The notes under the pieces were generated by a model, which was not told the origin of the DNA, searched no databases, and saw only the letters and a program-made list of their open reading frames with translations. Position numbers and translations under genes: made by a program. Positions 1-4,944 of a stretch of DNA of 6,364 nucleotides are shown piece after piece (position 1 is the first letter of the stretch; each line of letters begins with the position of its first letter). The stretch lies in assembly GCA_002348535.1 (NCBI GenBank), contig DEBL01000344.1, positions 1 to 6,364 of the forward strand, read 5' to 3'. This DNA is from Deltaproteobacteria bacterium UBA2957. GTDB lineage: Bacteria; Myxococcota_A; UBA796.

Positions 1-189
1 CGCCGTTCCTCGGTCCCGCGGTGCCGCATAGACATCCGCCATTGGCGAAGGCACGGTCACCCAGTCAGCGGGAACTTCCGGCGCCTCTGCGCGCGGAATC
101 TCGGTCGATTCGGCGAGGGCGCGCATGCTGGGCGCCGCGCTCGCTGAGTGGCCCAAGAGGGCGAGCAGCAGAAACAGTAATGAAATCAC
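1..189 (-). CDS. Exported protein of unknown function, N-terminal part only
   Basis: Reading leftward from a GTG at 187-189, the frame stays open for 63 codons to the window edge. It begins with a convincing Sec signal peptide, MISLLFLLLALLGHSASA, with likely cleavage after A18 (ASA|AP). The mature part starts with a Pro/Ala/Glu-rich linker and then reads DWVTVPSPMADVYAAP, which looks like the start of a folded domain. An in-frame TGA at 217-219 rules out a longer reading, and GTG is the only standard start before the hydrophobic stretch. I see no good ribosome binding site. The n-region has no basic residue, which is unusual. The gene is divergent from the glycosyltransferase gene. The visible part is too short to name a family; the linker-plus-'DWVTV' start is reminiscent of secreted peptidase-like proteins, but that is only a guess. 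Confidence 0.55.
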   Translation of the reverse strand, partial: MISLLFLLLALLGHSASAAPSMRALAESTEIPRAEAPEVPADWVTVPSPMADVYAAPRDRGTA

Positions 190-219
190 GGTCGGACAAC
201 ACGATCGGTTCCGCTTTCA

Positions 220-231
220 TTCCCCTGGGAA
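220..231. promoter_or_regulatory. Small palindrome in divergent intergenic region (possible operator)
   Basis: TTCCC-CT-GGGAA is a perfect inverted repeat with 5-base arms and a 2-base centre. It sits in the 72-base gap between the divergent exported-protein gene (start at 189) and the glycosyltransferase gene (start at 262). A second imperfect palindrome, GTAGCCGGTTAC at 240-251, lies just before the glycosyltransferase start. I could not identify convincing -35/-10 elements here. The operator role is inferred from position and symmetry only. Confidence 0.2.
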
Positions 232-261
232 CGCCTGCGGTAGCCGGTTACGGCGCTCGCC

Positions 262-1662
262 ATGCCCAAACGCGCACCATGGTGGGATGACAAGTCGCTG
301 CTTTCAGCAGTGGTGACTGGCTGCATCATTCGGCTTCTACCGCTCCTGTTGTGGTTGGACTGGGTGTGCGTGCGCGATGAGTGCACTTACTCTAAGATAT
401 CGCGCCGCATCGTTGACGGTGAAGGCATGGTGGGCAGTGCAGGGTGGCTTTGGGCCCCCGGATACCCCATGATTGTGGCCGTCCATCGATGGTTTACGGG
501 AGTTTCGGGATCAACCAAAGTGACCCAAATCGTAGCGGCCGGAGTGTGCACGGTGTTGCTGTATCGCTTGGTGCTGCGCGTCTATCGGGACTGGGACGAC
601 GGGAGTCGGCGGCGAACCGCTCGCATCGCCGCGTGGATGTACGCGCTGAGTCCACACATGGTGTTCTTCTCCATCAGCTTGTGGTCAGAGGTGCTCTACG
701 GAACATTGCTCCTCGGGCTGCTCATTACCCTCGACAAAGCCCGTGATGCCTTGCCGTCTCTCGACCGGGGCTGGCTTCGTCGGGCGGCGTTCGTCGGCGT
801 CATGGCCGGAATTTGCGTGCTGTTTCGGGGGGTGGCGACCTACATGGTTCCCATTTTTGCCGTCACCCTGTTGTGGGGTCGGCTGCGAAGCCTCGGGGCC
901 TATCAGCAGGTAGCGGTGATGGTGTTGGGTGCGATGTTGACCGTCGCCCCCTACAGCGTGTATGTCTCCAAAAAGTTCGAGGCCACCATCATTTCGGACC
1001 GAACGCTGGGGCAGATGATGTGGCTTGGAAACAACGATTTCAGCCCCATCACGTTTGACTATGGCAATGGCTATCTCTCTCAACGGGCATTCAAGCGCCA
1101 CTCGGCAAAAGGCCGCAAACAATGTGCGGGTCGAAAGAAAGTCATCAAGCGCGACACCTGCAACACCGAAAACGGGAAGCAGTGGATTCAGGACAATCCC
1201 GTCGACTTCTTGTCGCGAATGCCCCTCCGTGTCGCCCAGATGCTGAATCCCAATTCGCTGATGACGCGACACCTTCGCTGGGGCGGATGGCGTGGATTGC
1301 CCCAATGGTTCGATGAATTGCTCATCGTGCTTCAGGCGCTGGGATCGGGCTTTGTGTTGATCGGCGGTGCCTTCGCGCTGGTGGCACGCGGCAGAGGAGG
1401 GCACGGCCTCGTGACCGGGTTGATTTTGCTGTACCACTGCGCGGCCATCGCGGCGTTGGCCGGTTTGACTCGCTACCGGGTCCCACTCGAGCCCTTGTTG
1501 ATGGTCTACGGTGCGGGGTTATTGAGTAATCCTCGACGGGTCTGGCAAGGGCTGGTCGCGGACAAATGGCGTATTGCTTTGGGTGTAGTGGTGATGGCAT
1601 GGGTCATCCCGCTTGTTCTTTGGTTCCTTCCAGCGGGGTGGCCATGGTGGCGTTCCTGGTAA
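262..1662 (+). CDS. Integral-membrane GT-C glycosyltransferase (ArnT/PMT-like)
   Basis: This 466-residue polytopic membrane protein probably transfers a sugar from a polyprenyl-phosphate donor on the outer face of the inner membrane. About ten hydrophobic segments are visible, roughly at residues 12-34, 87-103, 122-138, 143-156, 174-186, 191-205, 216-234, 353-377, 383-401, 409-421 and 438-457. The first periplasmic loop carries an acidic pair and tyrosine (RDECTY, D39/E40/Y43) followed by a G-x-G-M segment, as expected for the catalytic loop of GT39/ArnT-like enzymes. The late motif LTRYRVPLEPLL (about 402-413) is also typical. Residues 236-312 form a soluble, Lys/Arg-rich loop with Cys288 and Cys300, then the 'NPVDFLSRM' element common in this family. 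The ATG at 262 gives a full-length family member, although its ribosome binding site is poor. The end overlaps the sulfatase-like gene, suggesting co-translation. The acceptor substrate cannot be told from sequence. Confidence 0.8.
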   Translation: MPKRAPWWDDKSLLSAVVTGCIIRLLPLLLWLDWVCVRDECTYSKISRRIVDGEGMVGSAGWLWAPGYPMIVAVHRWFTGVSGSTKVTQIVAAGVCTVLLYRLVLRVYRDWDDGSRRRTARIAAWMYALSPHMVFFSISLWSEVLYGTLLLGLLITLDKARDALPSLDRGWLRRAAFVGVMAGICVLFRGVATYMVPIFAVTLLWGRLRSLGAYQQVAVMVLGAMLTVAPYSVYVSKKFEATIISDRTLGQMMWLGNNDFSPITFDYGNGYLSQRAFKRHSAKGRKQCAGRKKVIKRDTCNTENGKQWIQDNPVDFLSRMPLRVAQMLNPNSLMTRHLRWGGWRGLPQWFDELLIVLQALGSGFVLIGGAFALVARGRGGHGLVTGLILLYHCAAIAALAGLTRYRVPLEPLLMVYGAGLLSNPRRVWQGLVADKWRIALGVVVMAWVIPLVLWFLPAGWPWWRSW

Positions 1663-3191
1663 GTTTGCTGGCCTGCACGAGCGGCAGTCCTGAGATTGCG
1701 GCGGGTGACGCCGCAAAACCCGATGTGATTTTGGTGAGCATCGATACGCTGCGGGCCGACCACTTGTCGTCCTACGGTCACGATCGGCCGACCAGTCCGT
1801 TCTTGGACACGCTGGCTTCAAATGGGACGCGGTTCGACCACGCCCGCTCGAACAGCCCTTGGACGCTCCCCGCTCACTTGACGATGCTGACGGGACAGCT
1901 TCCCGTGACCCATCAAGTGACGGACGATCACCTTGCGCTGGATCCGAGCGTTCGCGTGCTGCCGGAGGCCATGCGAGAGGCCGGGTACGCGACCGGCGCG
2001 TCCGTAGCGACCCTGTACGTGAGCCGTAAGTTTGGTTTTGATCGGGGCTTTGATTTCTTCGACGATCATGGCATTGAGACCGAGAAACAGAACCTGAAGG
2101 GTACGGTTGTGGCCAGTGACGTCATCGGCAGTGCCGTGGACTGGATTGAAGACCTTCCCGAGGGCAAACCGTTTTTCTTGTTCCTGCACTTCTACGATGT
2201 GCACTACCACTACGATCCACCCCCTCCCTTTGACACAATGTTCGACCGGGCTCCCGCTAAGGGAGACCGCCGGTTCAAGAACTACTACGCTCACTTCAAG
2301 AAGCCCCTCACCGAAGAGCAGAAAGCGCATCAACTCGCTCAGTACGATGAATCCATTGCCTATGTCGATGCCCAACTCAAGGCCCTCTACGAACAGTTGG
2401 ACCAAGCCGGCCGCAAGCAGCGATGGGTTGTGAGTTCGGACCATGGGGAAGAGTTTGGCGAACGGGGGAGCTGGGGGCACGCCCACAGCCTGTACGCAGA
2501 ACAGCTTCGCGTGCCGTTGATTGTGTCCGGCGAAGGGTTGCCATCGTCCAAAGTCATCACCGAAGCTGTTGGCATTCACGACATTGCCAAGACCATTGCT
2601 TCATGGGTCGGTCAACCGATGGCGGCGTCCGATGGACTCGACCTGAATCCCGCCATGGAGGGGGCCCCGGTTCCGAGCCGGAGTTTCCCAGCGGAGACGT
2701 TCCGGTTCAAGACGCGCCGAATCAGTCTGTACGAGGATGGAAAACGCATAGAATGGGACCTCCGCAAGCGAAAAGTGGAGCTGTTCGCCTCTGATTCAGA
2801 CCGCCTTGAGGTCAACGACCTCGCCTCCAGCGATGCGGCCTCTGTTGCTGCGCTCTCGGCGCGCGCAGAAGAGGTCTGGGGCCGGCCGTGGGAGGCGACA
2901 GCCGACGGCACGGTTCGGGTGAAGAAGGGTGTTGTCCTCAAGAATGGAGCGCGGAAGAGTCTTCGTGTACGGGCGGGAGATTCCTTTCAGGTTCTGCCGT
3001 ACGACACCCACACGACCTTCACACCGGTGGGCGAATCCGATCCGCTGGGACCGTGGCAGAGCACGTCGCCGCCCCCAGAGGGTTCTGCGGTGGTGTACAA
3101 GGCCGAGGCCCGAACAGCGGGAATCGAGCTGGACGAAGACACCAAGAAGATGCTCGAGCAGTTGGGGTACATGCAGGAAACCGAGGAATAG
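1644..3191 (+). CDS. Sulfatase-superfamily lipoprotein with Thr at the nucleophile site
   Basis: This is a 515-residue member of the alkaline phosphatase/sulfatase superfamily. The frame is open from an ATG at 1566, but I chose 1644 because it gives a short lipoprotein signal, MVAFLVSLLAC (lipobox LLAC, lipidated Cys11); GTG 1638 is also possible. The enzyme core starts with PDVILVSIDTLRADHLSSYG (metal ligand D34). The active-site segment SPWTLPAHLTMLTG (71-84) aligns with the sulfatase signature C-x-P-x-R, but Thr74 replaces the Cys/Ser that becomes formylglycine and His78 replaces Arg. Further metal-site motifs are DVH (185-187), SSDHGEE (264-270) and GHAHSLY (278-284), followed by RVPLIVSG. 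Residues about 425-490 form a Gly/Pro-rich beta-like region, and the end, LDEDTKKMLEQLGYM, is a helical tail often seen in bacterial homologues. The active site suggests a phosphatase or phosphotransferase rather than a true sulfatase (inference). The 19-base overlap with the glycosyltransferase gene points to a shared role in envelope glycan or lipid modification. Confidence 0.82.
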   Translation: MVAFLVSLLACTSGSPEIAAGDAAKPDVILVSIDTLRADHLSSYGHDRPTSPFLDTLASNGTRFDHARSNSPWTLPAHLTMLTGQLPVTHQVTDDHLALDPSVRVLPEAMREAGYATGASVATLYVSRKFGFDRGFDFFDDHGIETEKQNLKGTVVASDVIGSAVDWIEDLPEGKPFFLFLHFYDVHYHYDPPPPFDTMFDRAPAKGDRRFKNYYAHFKKPLTEEQKAHQLAQYDESIAYVDAQLKALYEQLDQAGRKQRWVVSSDHGEEFGERGSWGHAHSLYAEQLRVPLIVSGEGLPSSKVITEAVGIHDIAKTIASWVGQPMAASDGLDLNPAMEGAPVPSRSFPAETFRFKTRRISLYEDGKRIEWDLRKRKVELFASDSDRLEVNDLASSDAASVAALSARAEEVWGRPWEATADGTVRVKKGVVLKNGARKSLRVRAGDSFQVLPYDTHTTFTPVGESDPLGPWQSTSPPPEGSAVVYKAEARTAGIELDEDTKKMLEQLGYMQETEE

Positions 3192-3200
3192 TCTCTATTC
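3186..3200. repeat. Palindrome spanning two convergent stop codons
   Basis: GAATAG-TCT-CTATTC is a perfect inverted repeat with 6-base arms and a 3-base centre. Its left arm ends in the TAG stop of the sulfatase-like gene and its right arm begins with the complementary TAG stop of the Lrp-type gene. It could form a small hairpin in both transcripts, but it is AT-rich, short and lacks a T-tract, so it is not a convincing intrinsic terminator. Confidence 0.4.
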
Positions 3201-3677
3201 TGCTTCCAGTGCATAGTTTGGCCACACCGGTGGCTGCACGTGTTCGTAGACCACCGCGGTCTCCATCCGGGAAACCTCTGCCCGTGTCGTGAAGGCATCG
3301 AGCGCCAAGTCGCGGAGATGGTTGGCATCCCGTACCGCGACGTGGACGAGGAAATCGTTTTCGCCACCCATGTGGTAGACGCTCACGACCTCAGGCAGTG
3401 TGAGCAGGTGCGCACGGAAGGTTTCGACCAAGTCGCGGGAGTGCCGCGCCATGCGGACCGCGACGAATGCCTGCAGGCCAACACCGAGCGCTTTCGGGTC
3501 CACGCTTGCACGGTACCCAGTCAGTACGCCGTCGCGCTGCAGGCGCCGGACACGCTCGAGGCATGAGGACGGAGCCAGACCCACCGCTGCGGCGAGTTCT
3601 TTGTTGGAGATCCGTGCATTCTTCTGTAGGGCACCCAAGATCTTGTTGTCGATTCGGTCAAAATGAAAATTAGCCAC
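3195..3677 (-). CDS. Lrp/AsnC-family transcriptional regulator
   Basis: This is a 160-residue protein of normal length for the Lrp/AsnC family. Residues 6-55 form the DNA-binding domain: FDRIDNKILGALQKNARIS leads into the helix-turn-helix NKELAAAVGLAPSSCLERVRRL (about 25-46), followed by GVLTGYRASVDPKALG. Residues 65-145 form the RAM ligand-binding domain with FVAVRMARHS, LPEVVSVYHMGGENDFLVHV (the Gly-rich GENDF turn typical of the effector-binding site) and the C-terminal strand METAVVYEHV. The start chosen is GTG at 3675-3677, preceded by a weak GGGA (3683-3686, 5 bases away). Upstream the frame stays open far into the antisense of the neighbouring gene, but that part has no family match. 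The gene is divergent from the PLP enzyme, an arrangement like mdeR-mdeA for methionine catabolism in Pseudomonas putida. I infer that it senses an amino acid, probably methionine or a related compound, and controls that gene and perhaps itself. Confidence 0.92.
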   Translation of the reverse strand: MANFHFDRIDNKILGALQKNARISNKELAAAVGLAPSSCLERVRRLQRDGVLTGYRASVDPKALGVGLQAFVAVRMARHSRDLVETFRAHLLTLPEVVSVYHMGGENDFLVHVAVRDANHLRDLALDAFTTRAEVSRMETAVVYEHVQPPVWPNYALEAE

Positions 3678-3761
3678 AATAATCCCAATTGTATTCGATG
3701 GATTTGTAAGAAACCGAATCATAAACTGTATGTGTACAAAAAAACAGAACGGAGTTCGATT
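3678..3761. promoter_or_regulatory. AT-rich divergent control region with candidate Lrp-type site
   Basis: The 84 bases between the two divergent starts are strikingly AT-rich compared with the flanking genes. A dyad ATTCG-N17-CGAAT (3693-3719, centre 3706), with further partial symmetry inside, overlaps the region where both promoters should lie and is a candidate regulator-binding site. On the minus strand TATGAT (complement of 3718-3723) matches the sigma-70 -10 consensus in 5 of 6 positions and lies about 40 bases before the regulator start, although no good -35 is seen. For the plus strand I could not find a well-spaced -35/-10 pair. A run of seven A residues (3738-3744) may add DNA curvature, which Lrp-type proteins often favour. 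Confidence 0.4.
3751..3754 (+). promoter_or_regulatory. Ribosome binding site of the PLP-enzyme gene
   Basis: GGAG lies 7 bases before the ATG at 3762. It decides the start in favour of 3762 over the in-frame ATG at 3663, which would add 33 residues lacking family similarity and run into the regulator gene on the other strand. Confidence 0.7.
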
Positions 3762-4937
3762 ATGCGCCCAGATACCGTCGCGATTCACGCCGCTCGAGAT
3801 GGACTTGGAGAGGCCCACGTGCCGCCAATCGACCTGTCGACGACCTACAAAACACCCGATCTTCCCGATGCGACGCAGAGCATTGATGCGATGGCTGCCG
3901 GCGGCCTGCCCACCGGTTCGAGTGTGTACCAGCGTCTGTTTAATCCCACGGTTGACCGATTCGAGCGGGCACTCGCTACGCTCGAGGGCGCCGAGGCTGC
4001 TGTGAGCTACGCCAGCGGCATGGCCGCAGTGACCGCAGCACTGCTGGCCGCGAAGATGGTCGGCAATCACGTCGTGGCCGTGCGGCCGCTGTATGGCGGC
4101 ACCGATCACTTGCTTGCCTCGGGTCTGTTGGGACTTGAGGTCAGTTGGGCCACCCCTGAGACGGTTGCGGATGCGATTCGTCCCGACACCGCCTTGGTGG
4201 TCTGTGAGACCCCCGCGAACCCGACCCTCCAGTTGGTGGACATTGAGGCCGTTGTAGCCGCCGCTGGCGATGTGGCCGTCATGGTCGACTCGACCTTTGC
4301 CACCCCTGTGTTGCAGCAGCCCATCCGACAAGGGGCAACCATTGTTCTCCACTCGGGAACCAAGTTCCTCGGCGGCCACGGTGATGTGCTCGCAGGTGTA
4401 CTTGCGACCAATGAGGAGTGGGCAGCCCGTCTGCGTCAGGTGCGCATTCTGACCGGCGGGAACCTCCATCCGATGGCGGCCTATACGCTGCACCGCGGAC
4501 TGCAGACGCTTCCGGTTCGCGTGCGGGCAGCGCAGGACAATGCCATCAAACTCGCAGAGCGGTTGATGCAGCACCCATCCGTGGCGCGAGTTCGGTTCCC
4601 AGCCGCTCCCGGGTGCGACCCCCATGGGCTGGTCGGACGCCAAATGAGTGGACCGGGCACCATGATCTCCATCGACTTGGCCGGCGGATACGACGCGGCT
4701 CGGAATGTGATGAGCACAGTGGGCATCTTTACCCCTGCGGTGTCCTTGGGTTCAACCGACTCGTTGATTCAGCACCCGGCGGGCCTGACCCATCGAATCG
4801 TGGGTGAAGATGCCCAAGCAGAGGGAGATATTGGTCCGAGCCTGCTTCGCCTGAGCGTGGGTCTTGAAGACCTCGAAGACCTCTGGCATGACCTTGCATC
4901 GGCATTGGAGACGGCCAGCCCAATGGCTGCAAAGTAG
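3762..4937 (+). CDS. PLP-dependent Cys/Met-metabolism enzyme, probable methionine or cystathionine gamma-lyase
   Basis: This is a 391-residue, full-length member of the Cys/Met metabolism PLP-enzyme family (fold type I). Visible landmarks are PPIDLSTTYK near the N-terminus; YQRLFNPT (56-63), the Y-x-R phosphate-binding element donated to the neighbouring subunit; YASGMAA (83-89); PLYGGT (109-114), whose Tyr111 stacks on PLP; VDSTFATP (175-182), with Asp176 holding the pyridine nitrogen; HSGTKFLGGHGDV (197-209), with Lys201 as the Schiff-base lysine; SLIQHPAGLTH (334-344); and LRLSVGLED (362-370), with Arg363 binding the substrate carboxylate. The family includes cystathionine gamma-synthase and beta/gamma-lyases, O-acylhomoserine sulfhydrylases and methionine gamma-lyase. 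The divergent Lrp-type regulator favours a catabolic gamma-lyase that releases a thiol, ammonia and 2-oxobutanoate. Against a classical methionine gamma-lyase, position 113 is Gly instead of the Cys found in the Pseudomonas enzyme. The family is certain; the exact substrate is not. Confidence 0.9.
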   Translation: MRPDTVAIHAARDGLGEAHVPPIDLSTTYKTPDLPDATQSIDAMAAGGLPTGSSVYQRLFNPTVDRFERALATLEGAEAAVSYASGMAAVTAALLAAKMVGNHVVAVRPLYGGTDHLLASGLLGLEVSWATPETVADAIRPDTALVVCETPANPTLQLVDIEAVVAAAGDVAVMVDSTFATPVLQQPIRQGATIVLHSGTKFLGGHGDVLAGVLATNEEWAARLRQVRILTGGNLHPMAAYTLHRGLQTLPVRVRAAQDNAIKLAERLMQHPSVARVRFPAAPGCDPHGLVGRQMSGPGTMISIDLAGGYDAARNVMSTVGIFTPAVSLGSTDSLIQHPAGLTHRIVGEDAQAEGDIGPSLLRLSVGLEDLEDLWHDLASALETASPMAAK

Positions 4938-4944
4938 GCTGGGT

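Noticed and set aside
21..290. Plus-strand open frames at the left edge (89 and 63 codons)
   Set aside because: They are Arg/Pro/Ser-rich and overlap the minus-strand frame with a clear signal peptide as well as the glycosyltransferase start.
685..1437. Long open frame (250 codons) on the minus strand opposite the glycosyltransferase gene
   Set aside because: It is antisense to a convincing membrane protein, rich in His/Gln/Arg/Pro without any recognisable domain, and has the composition expected of a shadow frame in GC-rich DNA.
1566..1643. Earlier ATG for the sulfatase-like protein adding 26 residues
   Set aside because: The added residues lie inside the glycosyltransferase frame and spoil the lipoprotein signal that begins at 1644.
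1818..2579. Open frame of 253 codons on the minus strand opposite the sulfatase-like gene
   Set aside because: It lies fully inside a gene with clear family motifs and shows no motif of its own; it reflects codon bias.
3663..3761. Earlier ATG for the PLP enzyme adding 33 residues
   Set aside because: The added part is made of AT-rich promoter sequence, overlaps the regulator start, and has no ribosome binding site, whereas 3762 has GGAG at good spacing.
3678..4643. Upstream in-frame extension of the Lrp-type regulator to a 482-residue protein
   Set aside because: The extra part is antisense to the PLP enzyme, has no domain character, and the GTG at 3677 gives a normal-length Lrp/AsnC protein.
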